DNA from: Aminipila sp032051575
GTDB lineage: Bacteria > Bacillota > Clostridia > Peptostreptococcales > Anaerovoracaceae
Length of the DNA: 64,000 nt
Assembly (NCBI RefSeq): GCF_032051575.1
Contig: NZ_DAMBYD010000013.1
Span: forward strand, 1-64,000
Direction of reading: 5' to 3'
The notes beneath the pieces are model-generated. The model did not search any database. It worked only from the letters and a program-made list of their open reading frames with translations, and was not told where the DNA came from. Positions 28,194 to 37,717 of this stretch are shown here, in pieces; the stretch's first letter is position 1, and each line of letters starts with the position of its first letter. The translations under genes and the position numbers were made by a program.

Positions 28194-30425
28194 TTAAATT
28201 GCCTTGTGGAAAGTTCTTGCAATGACTTCCTTCTGGTGAGCCTTAGACAAAGCATTGAACTTAACTGCATATCCAGATACTCTGATTGTTAAGTTTGGAT
28301 ACTTATCAGGATTTTCATATGCATCCATCAATAACTCTCTGTTTAATACATTTACATTTAAATGGTGAGCACCTCGGTTAAAGTATCCTCCCATTAATCC
28401 TACTAATGTATCTTTCTGCGCTTCCTTATCCTTACCAAGAGTATCAGGAGTAATACTGAATGTGTAAGATACACCATCCTGGCAGTCTTCCCATTTAACT
28501 TTTGATACGGAGTTCAATGAAGCTACAGCTCCTAAAGAATCTCTGCAGTGCATTGGATTAGCTCCTGGAGCAAATGGCTCACCTGCTCTTCTTCCATCAG
28601 GAGTATTACCTGTCTTCTTACCATATACTACGTTAGAAGTAATCGTTAAAATAGATAATGTGTGTACTGCATTTCTATAAGTTGGATGACTTCTTAATGC
28701 ATCAATAGTACCCTTAGTAAGTTCTACTGCAATGCTGTCAACTCTATCATCATCATTACCAAACTTAGGGAATTCTCCTTCAGTTCTGTAATCAACGATT
28801 ACGCCTTCTTCGTTTCTGATTGGGTATACCTTAGCATATTTAATAGCACTGAATGAGTCAGCTGCTACAGATAGACCTGCAACACCAAATGCCATTAATC
28901 TCTTAACCTCTGTATTTAAGAACGCCATCTGGCTTCTTTCATAGTCATACTTATCGTGCATAAAGTGAATAATGTTCATAATATTTACATATAATTCGCA
29001 TAACCAGTCCTTGTAAATATTGAACCTTCTCATTGCTTCTTCATAATCAATAGGACCGTCACCCTTAATTGGCTCCATCTGTGGACCACACTTCACACCA
29101 GTTCTTTCATCAATACCACCATTCAATGCTAGACAAAGAATTTTAGCAAGATTATACCGAGCACCAAAGAACTGCATCTGCTGACCCATCTGAATAGCTG
29201 ATACGCAGCAGGCAATTGAATAATCTTCACCATATGAAGGTCTCATAACATCATCATTTTCATACTGAATAGAATCTGTGTCAATTGAAATCTGTGCACA
29301 GTATCTCTTAAACGCTGTAGGTAACTGATCTGACCAAAGAACTGTTAGATTAGGTTCTGGTGAAGGTCCTAGATTATATAAAGTGTTCAAATATCTATAA
29401 GAACTCTTTGTAACTCTTGTTCGACCATCAGCTCCCATTCCTCCAAGACCTTCTGTAATCCACATTGGATCTCCTCCAAATAAGTCATTGTATTCAGGAG
29501 TTCTTAGATGTCTAGCTACTCTTAGCTTTAAAATGAAGTCATCAACAAATTCTTGAATCTGTTCTTCAGTAAATGTTCTATTAGCTAAATCTCTTTCTGC
29601 AAATATATCAATGAAAGTAGAAGTTCTTCCTATTGACATAGCTGCACCATTTTCTTCTTTAATTGCTCCAAGGTATGCAAAATATAACCACTGGATAGCT
29701 TCTTTTGTATTTGTAGCAGGCTGTGATATATCATATCCATATTCGGCAGCCATTTTCTTTAATTCTGTAAAATAGTCAATTTGCTTCTGAACTTCTTCAA
29801 GCAATCTAATTGTGTCTTCAGTTATTGGCCTTTTATGAAGTTCTAACTTATCTTTTTTCTTTTCTTCAATTAAATGATCAATACCATAAAGAGCAGCTCT
29901 TCTATAGTCTCCAATAATTCTTCCTCTGCCATATGCGTCAGGAAGACCTGTTATAAATCCAAGTTTTCTAACTAAAAGCATTTCATCTGAATATGCATTA
30001 AATACACCATCATTGTGTGTAGTTATATATTTAAATTCTTCTTCAATACTTGGATCAAGTTTAACACCGTAAGCTTCAGCTGACTGTCTAGCCATTCTCA
30101 TTCCGCCAAAAGGACAAACGCCTCTCTTTAAAGTTTCATCAGTCTGAAGTCCAACGATAATATCCTTATCCTTGTCTATATATCCAGGAGGGAATGAAGT
30201 AACTCTCATAATGCGGCTAGCATCAACTGCCAAAACACCATTATTAGCCCTTTCCTTCCGCAACAAATCCTGCACCTTCTCAGAAACGGCAGTTGTTCTC
30301 GCAGTAGGTCCCGCTAAAAAAGTTTCATCACCTTCATACGGAGTGTAGTTGATGCTGATAAAATTATCTACATCAATTACATCATTCCATGCACCATTCT
30401 TAAATCCATCCCATTCTTTAATCAT
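28194..30425 (-). CDS. pflB: Formate C-acetyltransferase (pyruvate formate-lyase)
   Basis: 743-residue glycyl-radical enzyme converting pyruvate and CoA to acetyl-CoA and formate. The catalytic adjacent cysteines are seen in YSIACCVSAIQMG (near residues 408-420), and the C-terminal glycyl-radical loop RVSGYAVKF lies about 30 residues from the end, as in true PFLs. Length matches the family (about 740-760). ATG start at 30425 with a good AGGAGG. It forms a unit with pflA and has a long 5' region with hairpins and a terminator-like element (see separate entries), pointing to regulated expression. Confidence 0.98.
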   Translation of the reverse strand: MIKEWDGFKNGAWNDVIDVDNFISINYTPYEGDETFLAGPTARTTAVSEKVQDLLRKERANNGVLAVDASRIMRVTSFPPGYIDKDKDIIVGLQTDETLKRGVCPFGGMRMARQSAEAYGVKLDPSIEEEFKYITTHNDGVFNAYSDEMLLVRKLGFITGLPDAYGRGRIIGDYRRAALYGIDHLIEEKKKDKLELHKRPITEDTIRLLEEVQKQIDYFTELKKMAAEYGYDISQPATNTKEAIQWLYFAYLGAIKEENGAAMSIGRTSTFIDIFAERDLANRTFTEEQIQEFVDDFILKLRVARHLRTPEYNDLFGGDPMWITEGLGGMGADGRTRVTKSSYRYLNTLYNLGPSPEPNLTVLWSDQLPTAFKRYCAQISIDTDSIQYENDDVMRPSYGEDYSIACCVSAIQMGQQMQFFGARYNLAKILCLALNGGIDERTGVKCGPQMEPIKGDGPIDYEEAMRRFNIYKDWLCELYVNIMNIIHFMHDKYDYERSQMAFLNTEVKRLMAFGVAGLSVAADSFSAIKYAKVYPIRNEEGVIVDYRTEGEFPKFGNDDDRVDSIAVELTKGTIDALRSHPTYRNAVHTLSILTITSNVVYGKKTGNTPDGRRAGEPFAPGANPMHCRDSLGAVASLNSVSKVKWEDCQDGVSYTFSITPDTLGKDKEAQKDTLVGLMGGYFNRGAHHLNVNVLNRELLMDAYENPDKYPNLTIRVSGYAVKFNALSKAHQKEVIARTFHKAI

Positions 30426-30835
30426 TTAAATTTTCCTCCTTGCTTTTCAACTAGGCCTTAGGGCCTCCAGAGCATTGAATTTTTGCAGACCCAATTCTGC
30501 AAAATATAGCATTGATTCGCCAACAATGACTTACAATTGGCGTTATGTAAAAATACGGTTATTGTATATTGTATACATAGATTCTCGAAAAAAAAGGATT
30601 CTTCGAAATCCTTGCGCCCTGTGTGCCTACCGTATTTTGTATCTTGTATACATAATATACCCAAAACGTTTTTTCGTCAAACCTTTTTTTACACTTTTTT
30701 TAACAATTTATTTAAAATAAATTCTTAGTTTTTTATATTTTTTTTCTGCAATAGTTTCTATTATTCAATTTTAAATATTTGACATTTCTTGAACAATAAT
30801 ACTCTTATTTTCAACTATATTTTCATGTCATGGAT
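30426..30835 (-). promoter_or_regulatory. Structured upstream/leader region of pflB
   Basis: 410 bp without a convincing gene. In the pflB direction it holds two copies of TTGTATACATA (30644-30654 and 30569-30579), an intrinsic terminator between them (30588-30613), then hairpins CGCCAA/TTGGCG (30518-30542) and TTTTGCAGA/TCTGCAAAA (30481-30504), and a small AGGCC/GGCCT hairpin near 30455-30467 just before the ribosome site. Two short frames here look spurious. The layout suggests two promoters or operators and transcriptional attenuation; no known riboswitch class was recognised. Confidence 0.5.
30588..30613 (-). terminator. Intrinsic terminator or attenuator inside the pflB upstream region
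   Basis: On the minus strand AAGGATT, a 6-nt loop and AATCCTT are followed by a run of T's. It lies about 165-190 bp upstream of the pflB start, between two copies of TTGTATACATA. It either ends transcripts arriving from the U32 relic or attenuates pflB. Confidence 0.65.
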
Positions 30836-31387
30836 TCAATCTGCTGCTTCTTCATTGTATAAATTTAACCCATAATCTCCATATATCTGAACTCCTGCTC
30901 TTTCAAACTCAGAAATCCAGCCTAAATTGCCTATGGAAATTCCGGTCTCACGGCAATAAGAAACAATTAATTTAAAGTTTGTTTTAATATATGTGGCATA
31001 TGCACCTTTTGTCACATTTGGCAAATATGGAATCCAATTAAATTTGTATTTTTTCAATTCACTAACAATCATTTTGCTTAAATTTAATGTCCCCGTTTTC
31101 TACCCTTAACATAAGAATATAATGGCACATATATTCTTATAATTTCAGCCTTTGCTTTCTGTTTATCTAGCGCCTTACATACACGCCCCATTACATTTTC
31201 ATTTAAATTTTCCATATTATGAAAATATAATTCTAACTGGATTCCTTGTACTATGCTATCTTCTTGATTTTTTTCTTGCATTAAATATTTTGCCCCCAAG
31301 ATAGACCGCATCGGCACCGTTTTCCACAGCAGCCTTCAGTTGCTGCATTCCTCCAACAGGAGCTAGTAATTTAGGAATATTTATCAT
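30836..31387 (-). pseudogene. Decayed U32-family peptidase
   Basis: A degraded gene with a good ribosome site (AAGGAG) and ATG at 31387. The first frame reads MINIPKLLAPVGGMQQLKAA then ENGADAVYLGGKIFNARKK, the typical N-terminus of U32 peptidases, and stops after about 43 residues. The family sequence resumes in another frame (31317-31084, LELYFHNMENLNENVMGRVC), stops, and resumes again (31072-30836) with IGNLGWISEFERAGVQIYGD and YGLNLYN, the usual NLG...GDYGLNVYN core. The C-terminal part is absent, and total length (about 550 bp) is far below a normal U32 gene (1.2-2.4 kb). Frameshifts plus deletions make a functional product unlikely. Confidence 0.85.
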
Positions 31388-31404
31388 AATTTATTATTTT
31401 CTCC

Positions 31405-31433
31405 TTGTTTGTAGTTGTGTTAAACTATATAAT
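31405..31433 (+). promoter_or_regulatory. Promoter for the AI-2E family gene
   Basis: TTGTTT at 31405-31410, a 17-bp spacer and a perfect TATAAT at 31428-31433, about 48 bp before the ATG at 31481. Confidence 0.65.
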
Positions 31434-31480
31434 AATGGTTATAATTTCTATAATACTATCTAATATTGAAAGGTGCAAGT

Positions 31481-32722
31481 ATGTCAAAATTTAAAGATTA
31501 TCTCCCAGATAAGAATTGGTGGAAATACAGTTTCTTTATAGCCTTTACGGCGGCTATATTGTATGCTCTGTTTTTTATAATAAAGAATCTAAATGTTATT
31601 GCAGGTTCTGCTCTGCAAGGTCTTTCAAGTATATGTTCTGCCTTAACCCCCCTTTTTATAGGATTAGTTTTAACTTATCTGCTTAGTCCGTTAGTGGATA
31701 TTGTCAATAAGAAAATTATGAGTAAAATAATTTTTACTCATACAAGAATTCCTGCTAAACTAGAAAAGCTGGAAAAAACAAAAAGGCTTATAAGTGTTCT
31801 TATCACTTATATCATCATTATTGCTATCATCGTGATGATAATATATGCTTTTTCAGTTTTAATATTAGGACAGTTTGTTTTTTCAGGCATAGGCACTATG
31901 GTTGATGCTGTTATTGATTATGTTTCGACTTATGAAGAAGGAATAAGAACCTGGATATCCGGTTTACCCAATATGGGCATTGCTGAACAGGTTCAGCAAT
32001 ATGCAAACCGTGGCCTGATTTGGCTTTCAACACATTTTAGTGCTGGTGCAGCTATTACCTGGATTACGCAAATTGGTGGCAGCATAGTAAACCTTGCAAT
32101 TGGTACCATCATAAGTATATATATACTCATGGATAAAGATTTCTTTGTTCGTCTTTGGAGAAAATTTTTACACTTAGTTTTACCACAAAAGGCTAATGCA
32201 GTTTTAACTGAAACACTAAATGATATTAACGGTATTCTTTCCGCTTTTATAAGAGGGGCCTTGCTGGATTCCTTGATTATTGCAATACTTTCTTCAATTG
32301 GGCTTTCAATTTTAGGTCTTGATTTTGCAGTATTCATAGGGTGTTTTGCCGGCATCGCCAATATAATACCGTATTTTGGACCGGTCCTTGGAATGATTCC
32401 TGCATTTATCGTAGGAACATTTACTGATGGGCTTACACAAGGTATAATTGCCGTTGCAATTTTATTAGTTGTACAACAGATTGACTGTAATTTAATTTAC
32501 CCTAAAATTGTTGGTTCTACTACCGGATTACATCCACTATTTGTATTACTAGCAGTTTCAGTAGCTGGATACTACGGTGGTATTATTGGAATGATTTTGG
32601 CGGTTCCCATTGCAGGAATAATTCAGACGTTCATATTAAAGTGGGTTAATTCCAAAGAAATTAAATTAAACGCCAAAATTGAAAGCCAGGTTTCTTCTAC
32701 TAGTTCGGAGCTGCCTAAATAA
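31481..32722 (+). CDS. AI-2E family transporter (TqsA/YdiK-like integral membrane protein)
   Basis: 413-residue polytopic membrane protein. Hydrophobic segments near residues 14-36, 47-70 and 105-130, a soluble stretch, then a cluster of helices from about 200 to the C-terminus, with the characteristic conserved blocks ISIYILMDKDFF, RGALLDSLIIAIL and IPYFGPVLGMIPA. Members export small molecules or act as Na+/H+ antiporters; the substrate cannot be told here. A TTG at 31466 extends the frame by five codons, but the ATG at 31481 has GAAAGGTG at proper spacing. Stands alone on the plus strand, divergent from the U32 relic. Confidence 0.9.
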   Translation: MSKFKDYLPDKNWWKYSFFIAFTAAILYALFFIIKNLNVIAGSALQGLSSICSALTPLFIGLVLTYLLSPLVDIVNKKIMSKIIFTHTRIPAKLEKLEKTKRLISVLITYIIIIAIIVMIIYAFSVLILGQFVFSGIGTMVDAVIDYVSTYEEGIRTWISGLPNMGIAEQVQQYANRGLIWLSTHFSAGAAITWITQIGGSIVNLAIGTIISIYILMDKDFFVRLWRKFLHLVLPQKANAVLTETLNDINGILSAFIRGALLDSLIIAILSSIGLSILGLDFAVFIGCFAGIANIIPYFGPVLGMIPAFIVGTFTDGLTQGIIAVAILLVVQQIDCNLIYPKIVGSTTGLHPLFVLLAVSVAGYYGGIIGMILAVPIAGIIQTFILKWVNSKEIKLNAKIESQVSSTSSELPK

Positions 32723-32769
32723 TTACAGATACAAGTTATACTGAATATATAAGAGTCCTCATAGCAGAA

Positions 32770-32818
32770 ATACCCCCATATAGGAATTGTTCTATTTCAA
32801 TGTCCTATATGGGGGTAT
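32770..32818. terminator. Inverted repeat between convergent AI-2E and gntR genes, probable terminator
   Basis: Perfect 16-bp arms (ATACCCCCATATAGGA / TCCTATATGGGGGTAT) with a 17-nt loop between two convergent genes. The T-tracts are weak on both strands, so termination efficiency is uncertain. Confidence 0.6.
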
Positions 32819-32839
32819 CATATTCTATGGAGATCTTTC

Positions 32840-33490
32840 TTATATAGTAACTTCTGTTATTGATTTTGATGGGTCCCAGTGTACCTCTCTTATATAGATT
32901 TCAAGTTCAGCAGTTTTATGCTCACAAAAAAGTCTAAGCATTTCTTTGTGTTCATTATTCGTTTCAAATAAAACCGCTTTTACATCCTCCATTTGAGATA
33001 AGTCGTAATTCTTAGTTAAAAACTTGTTTTTTAGTTTTAATAGAGAATCCATTAAGGTACTATTTCCACATTCCATAAGATAAAGCTGATGAAAAATCTC
33101 CTGTTGTTTGTAATACATTTCATAATTGCAAGAGGTAATCGCCAAATCCATGCTATCAATATAAAACTCCATATCCTTTAAAGTCTTTTCGGTTAATTTG
33201 GGGCATGCCAAAACAGCAGCATAGCCATCGAGAATCCCAACAACTTGATAAATCTCAGCGGCCTCCTTAGAATCTAAGGTTCTTAATACAAAACCCTTTC
33301 TTGGTACATTTTCTAAAACATTCTCACTCGAGAGCTGTATTAAAGCCTCTCTAACTGGAGTACGACTGATATTTAGTTCTTGGCAAATTTTATTTTCATT
33401 TATTTTTTCATTGGGTAATAAATTACCCTTTAATATCTGATCTGCAATATAGTCGTATACATGATCCTTTAAAGATTGAAATTTATACAT
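32840..33490 (-). CDS. GntR family transcriptional regulator (FCD/FadR subfamily)
   Basis: 216-residue regulator. The N-terminal winged helix-turn-helix is clear (INENKICQELNISRTPVREA then LIQLSSENVLENVPRKGFVL, residues about 28-70), followed by an all-helical FCD-type effector domain (HQLYLMECGN, and a C-terminal histidine in NEHKEMLRLFCEH). FCD domains bind carboxylates or amino-acid-like ligands, often with a metal held by aspartate and histidines. It is divergent from the dimethylarginase-like gene across a 179-bp spacer with repeats that overlap that gene's promoter, so local control of that gene is likely (inference). Confidence 0.9.
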   Translation of the reverse strand: MYKFQSLKDHVYDYIADQILKGNLLPNEKINENKICQELNISRTPVREALIQLSSENVLENVPRKGFVLRTLDSKEAAEIYQVVGILDGYAAVLACPKLTEKTLKDMEFYIDSMDLAITSCNYEMYYKQQEIFHQLYLMECGNSTLMDSLLKLKNKFLTKNYDLSQMEDVKAVLFETNNEHKEMLRLFCEHKTAELEIYIREVHWDPSKSITEVTI

Positions 33491-33579
33491 ATAGACCTTC
33501 CCTCAGTAATTAATCTTATTTACCTATTTATAATAAATTTATCATATCATCACAATATGCCAAAATCAAGAAATAAAAA

Positions 33580-33624
33580 ATACAATGTATTATTGACAAT
33601 ATATTATATACAATATATTATATA
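33580..33624 (+). promoter_or_regulatory. Promoter with overlapping tandem repeat, likely GntR operator
   Basis: TTGACA at 33593-33598, a 17-bp spacer and TATTAT at 33616-33621. A perfect 14-bp tandem repeat CAATATATTATATA (33597-33610 and 33611-33624) covers the promoter core, and a dyad ATAC-AAT-GTAT (33580-33590) sits just upstream. A repressor bound here would block the dimethylarginase-like gene. Confidence 0.7.
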
Positions 33625-33669
33625 TAACAAAAGATTCTAAAAACTTAATGAGTGATGGAGGTAAATAAA

Positions 33670-34440
33670 ATGTTTAAAAACTGTATCGTAAGAAGACCAT
33701 GTAAAGCAATGGTGGAAGGTATCACATCTGCTCCAGAATTAGGTCAGCCCGACTATAACTTAGCTTTAAAGCAACATGATACATATATCGAAGCATTAAA
33801 GCAGTGCGGTGTAACAGTCACAGTTCTTGATGCTCTTGAACAATATCCAGATTCATGTTTTGTTGAAGATCCGGCAGTTATTACAAGTAGATGTGCTATT
33901 ATTACTAATCCAGGTGCGAGATCAAGAAATGGTGAGAAAGCTGAAATTTTACCAGCAATAAAAAAATTCTTTACTGATGATCAGATTGAATACATTAAAG
34001 CTCCCGGAACTTTGGAGGGTGGCGATGTAATGATGGTTGGAAATCATTTCTATGTTGGACGTTCTGCAAGAACAAATGAAGAAGGAATCAGACAGTTTAT
34101 TGCTATATTAGAGAAATATGACCTTACGGGTTCTGAAGTTCCTCTGGAAGAGGTCCTTCATTTAAAAACAGGAGCTAACTACATTGAAAATAACAACATG
34201 CTTGTTTCGGGTGAATTTATTGACAAACCTGATTTTGCAAAATATAACAAGATTATTATTCCTGAAAATGAAGCATATGCTGCTAACTGCATTTGGATGA
34301 ACGGGAAAGTGATTGTGCCTGATGGTTACCCTGCCGTTGAAAAAGCTGTAAAAGATGCCGGTTATGAGATTATTCTTGTAGATACTTCAGAATACAGAAA
34401 ACTTGATGGTGGACTTAGCTGCTTATCCTTAAGATTCTAA
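33670..34440 (+). CDS. Dimethylargininase / arginine deiminase-like hydrolase
   Basis: 256-residue member of the guanidino-group-modifying (amidinotransferase/hydrolase) superfamily, closest in pattern to N(G),N(G)-dimethylarginine dimethylaminohydrolase, which makes citrulline and an amine. Motifs: FVEDPAVI (near 62), EGGDVMM (near 116), the histidine in EEVLHLKTGANY (near 163) and the C-terminal nucleophile cysteine in GGLSCLSLRF. A six-codon longer frame exists, but GGAGG seven bases before the ATG at 33670 fixes the start. It is too short for a classical arginine deiminase (about 400 residues). Neighbouring carAB would connect citrulline/arginine chemistry, but they are convergent, not an operon. 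Exact substrate unproven. Confidence 0.85.
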   Translation: MFKNCIVRRPCKAMVEGITSAPELGQPDYNLALKQHDTYIEALKQCGVTVTVLDALEQYPDSCFVEDPAVITSRCAIITNPGARSRNGEKAEILPAIKKFFTDDQIEYIKAPGTLEGGDVMMVGNHFYVGRSARTNEEGIRQFIAILEKYDLTGSEVPLEEVLHLKTGANYIENNNMLVSGEFIDKPDFAKYNKIIIPENEAYAANCIWMNGKVIVPDGYPAVEKAVKDAGYEIILVDTSEYRKLDGGLSCLSLRF

Positions 34441-34459
34441 TAACTTTTGAAATAAACAA

Positions 34460-34486
34460 AAGGCAGTTCATCACTTGAACTGCCTT
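34460..34486. terminator. Bidirectional terminator between the dimethylarginase-like gene and carB
   Basis: Perfect 11-bp arms AAGGCAGTTCA / TGAACTGCCTT with a 5-nt loop, between convergent genes. Confidence 0.85.
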
Positions 34487-34534
34487 CATCTTTGTTGTTT
34501 ATTTATGTTAGTAAATACAATTAAGTTAATAGCC

Positions 34535-37500
34535 TTATTTAGATCCTAATACGCAATAATCCAGCTTTGTACCAGCCTTCTTTAGTTTAACAGCAGTCAT
34601 AAACGCTTCTGCCGTATCCATACAGGTAAGAACAGGAAGCCCTCTTTCTATAGCCTTTCTTCTAAGCATAAAATCTTCTCTTTCAGGCCTGTTAGCAATA
34701 CTAGGAACATTAATGAAAATAGTGATTTCTTCACCAATCATACTTTTTGCATCCTCAAAATTTAAGGATACAGCATCAATACCATTTTCGATAAAATAAT
34801 CGTAAGTCCACTCTGAGCAGTACATTTTATATCCCTGATCACGATACATCTTCACTACATCAAGAGTATGTTGCGTTCTCTCAGTATCACGTAATGCAAA
34901 ATACACACCTCCCTGAGTTGGGATTTTAATATTAGCCGCCAAAATGCCCTTGTAAATTGCCTTATCTAAGTCATTATCAATACCTAAAACCTCTCCTGTA
35001 GATTTCATTTCAGGCCCTAATGTTACATCAACATCAGTTAACTTTGCACCAGAGAAAACTGGAACCTTAACTGCATATTTTCCTACATGCTTATAAAGGC
35101 CTGTTCCATATTCGTAATCCTTTAGCTTCTTCCCTAGCATAGTTGAAATAGCCAGCTTAATCATTGGGACTTCAGTAACTTTACTTAAAATCGGTACAGT
35201 TCTGGATGCTCTAGGGTTTACTTCAATAACATATACATTCTTTCCATCAAAAGCATACTGAATGTTTACAAGGCCGATTACATTTAATGCTTTCGCGATT
35301 CTCTCTGTATAATCTATGATGGTATCAATCGTGTCCTTCTGTAATGTATGCGGAGGATATACGGTCATACTGTCACCAGAGTGAACTCCGGTCCTTTCAA
35401 TATGTTCCATAATTCCAGGAATAAGTATATTCTCTCCATCACCGATGGCATCTACTTCTACTTCCTTACCCAATATATATTTATCAATCAGTACAGGATG
35501 TTCTGTTGTAAGAGAAACCGCTTCTCTTAAATATTTTTGAAGTTCTTCGTCACTATACACTACTTGCATAGCTCTTCCACCTATAACATAGGAAGGTCTT
35601 ACTACTACAGGATACCCCAATTCGGCAACAGCTTTAAAGGCACTTGCCTCGTCTGTAACAGCACATCCCTGTGGTGTTGGAATGCCTAATTCCTCTAATA
35701 ACTCAATAAATTTCTCTCGATCTTCCGCAATGTCAATGGATTTAAAGCTGGTGCCTAAAATCTTAATGCCTCTCTTCTGCAATTTCTCCGCTAAATTTAA
35801 TGAAGTCTGCCCACCGAACTGAAGAACCACTCCATGAGGTCTTTCCTTTTTAATCACATTCATTACATTATCAACGTGTAATGATTCAAAGTACAATTTA
35901 TCAGAAGTATCAAAGTCAGTACTCACAGTTTCCGGATTATTATTCATAAGGATTGCTTCATACCCCATATCTTTTATGGCCCAGACCCCCTGAACACAAC
36001 AATAATCAAATTCAATACCCTGGCCGATTCGAATAGGTCCTGAACCAATAACTAAAATCTTCTTGTTTTTTGAAATTCGGCTTTCATCCTCTCCATCATA
36101 GCAAGAATAATAATATGGTGTAACCGCATCAAATTCACCGCCACAGGTATCAACCACCTTATATACAGGATAAATATCATTATATACACGCATGTCTTGT
36201 AATGCTTCTCTTGGTATGCCTGTAAGCTCTAAAATCTCAACATCTGTAAAGCCCATAGCTTCAGCCTCTAAAAGCAGTTCTGCGTCAAGTTCTTCAGTAC
36301 TTAATGTTTTCTCCATATCGATAATGTTCTTGATTTTATTTAGGAACCATCGGTCTATCTTGGTTTTTTCAAAGATATCTTCAACACTATATCCCCTTCT
36401 CATGGCTTCTGCTACGCAGAAAATTCTTTCATCATCGCATGCTTCAAGCTTTTTGATTAATCGTTCATTTTCTAGCTTTGTTACAAATGGTACTCTTAGT
36501 CCGTTACATTTAACCTCTAAGGAAGTTACCGCTTTTAATAATGCACTTTCAAAAGTACGGCATATGGACATTACTTCTCCTGTTGCCTTCATCTGAGTTC
36601 CAAGCTTTCTTGACGCATTACTAAATTTGTCAAAAGGCCATTTGGGGAATTTTACCACACAATAATCCAGAGTAGGTTCAAAGCATGCACTTGTATTTTG
36701 TGTTACATAGTTCTTTAACTCATCTAAGTTATACCCTAAAGAAATTTTCGCTGCAATTTTAGCAATAGGATAACCTGCTGCCTTTGATGCAAGCGCAGAA
36801 GAACGGCTTACTCTTGGGTTTACTTCGATTACAATATATTCACTTGTATCTGGATTTAGAGCGAACTGTACATTACATCCACCTTCAATCTTAAGACTTC
36901 TGATAATCTTAAGAGAAGAATCTCTAAGCATCTGATATTCTTCATCTCTAAGTGTCTGGGTTGGAGCAACTACAATACTGTCACCTGTATGTACCCCAAC
37001 AGGATCTAAATTTTCCATGCTGCAGATAATAATACAATTATCCTTTGAATCACGCATTACTTCGTATTCAACCTCTTTCCAGCCAGCAACTGACTTTTCA
37101 AGAAGTATCTGCCCAATGGCGCTATTTTCAAGACCTCTTTGACAATAAAGTGCTAAGTCTCCGTCATTATTTGCAATGCCGCCGCCTGTACCCCCCAGGG
37201 TAAATGCAGGTCTGATTATAACCGGATAACCTGCTTCTTGTACAAAAGCCTTACATTCGTCAAGAGTTGTGGCAATAATACTCTTTGGGATTGGTTCGCC
37301 AATTTCTAGCATTAAATCCTTAAATTCTTCTCTGTCTTCGGCCTTTTTAATGCTGTCTTTATTGATTCCCAAAAGTTCTATTCCCAGGTCTTTTAAAACT
37401 CCTTTTTCATCCAGTTCCATCGCAAGATTTAATCCAGTCTGTCCTCCAAAACCTGCTAGGATTCCATCTGGTTTCTCCTTTTCAAGAATCTGTTGCAATG

Positions 37501-37717
37501 CTTCTTTTGTCAGGGGCTCCATATAGACTTTATCGGCAATGCCCTCATCTGTCATAATTGTTGCAGGATTACTATTTACAAGAATGGTTTCAATCCCTTC
37601 TTCTTTAATAGCTTTACACGCCTGAGTTCCTGCATAATCAAATTCAGCGGCTTGTCCAATAATAATCGGTCCTGACCCAATTATGAGTACTTTCTTTAGG
37701 TAATTCTTCTTTGGCAC
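34535..37717 (-). CDS. carB: Carbamoyl-phosphate synthase large subunit
   Basis: 1060-residue synthetase subunit making carbamoyl phosphate from bicarbonate, ammonia (from CarA) and two ATP, for arginine and pyrimidine synthesis. The duplicated ATP-grasp architecture is visible: VLIIGSGPIIIGQAAEFDYA near residue 10 and VIGSGPIRIGQGIEFDYC near 555, each followed by ATP-grasp signatures (PVIIRPAFTLGGTGGG; PVVVRPSYVIGGRAM). The C-terminal allosteric MGS-like domain follows residue 930. Normal length. The carA stop and carB start abut at 37717, so the two are translationally coupled. Confidence 0.98.
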   Translation of the reverse strand: MPKKNYLKKVLIIGSGPIIIGQAAEFDYAGTQACKAIKEEGIETILVNSNPATIMTDEGIADKVYMEPLTKEALQQILEKEKPDGILAGFGGQTGLNLAMELDEKGVLKDLGIELLGINKDSIKKAEDREEFKDLMLEIGEPIPKSIIATTLDECKAFVQEAGYPVIIRPAFTLGGTGGGIANNDGDLALYCQRGLENSAIGQILLEKSVAGWKEVEYEVMRDSKDNCIIICSMENLDPVGVHTGDSIVVAPTQTLRDEEYQMLRDSSLKIIRSLKIEGGCNVQFALNPDTSEYIVIEVNPRVSRSSALASKAAGYPIAKIAAKISLGYNLDELKNYVTQNTSACFEPTLDYCVVKFPKWPFDKFSNASRKLGTQMKATGEVMSICRTFESALLKAVTSLEVKCNGLRVPFVTKLENERLIKKLEACDDERIFCVAEAMRRGYSVEDIFEKTKIDRWFLNKIKNIIDMEKTLSTEELDAELLLEAEAMGFTDVEILELTGIPREALQDMRVYNDIYPVYKVVDTCGGEFDAVTPYYYSCYDGEDESRISKNKKILVIGSGPIRIGQGIEFDYCCVQGVWAIKDMGYEAILMNNNPETVSTDFDTSDKLYFESLHVDNVMNVIKKERPHGVVLQFGGQTSLNLAEKLQKRGIKILGTSFKSIDIAEDREKFIELLEELGIPTPQGCAVTDEASAFKAVAELGYPVVVRPSYVIGGRAMQVVYSDEELQKYLREAVSLTTEHPVLIDKYILGKEVEVDAIGDGENILIPGIMEHIERTGVHSGDSMTVYPPHTLQKDTIDTIIDYTERIAKALNVIGLVNIQYAFDGKNVYVIEVNPRASRTVPILSKVTEVPMIKLAISTMLGKKLKDYEYGTGLYKHVGKYAVKVPVFSGAKLTDVDVTLGPEMKSTGEVLGIDNDLDKAIYKGILAANIKIPTQGGVYFALRDTERTQHTLDVVKMYRDQGYKMYCSEWTYDYFIENGIDAVSLNFEDAKSMIGEEITIFINVPSIANRPEREDFMLRRKAIERGLPVLTCMDTAEAFMTAVKLKKAGTKLDYCVLGSK

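Noticed and set aside
30458..30728. Small genes in the pflB upstream region
   Set aside because: The short frames overlap hairpins and promoter-like repeats, have poor codon character, and lack ribosome sites.
30836..31317. Two separate small minus-strand genes
   Set aside because: Both encode pieces of one U32 peptidase in order, so they are merged into one pseudogene.
33670..34440. Classical arginine deiminase (arcA)
   Set aside because: Too short (256 residues versus about 400), with a dimethylarginase-type C-terminus, and no arcB, arcC or arcD nearby.
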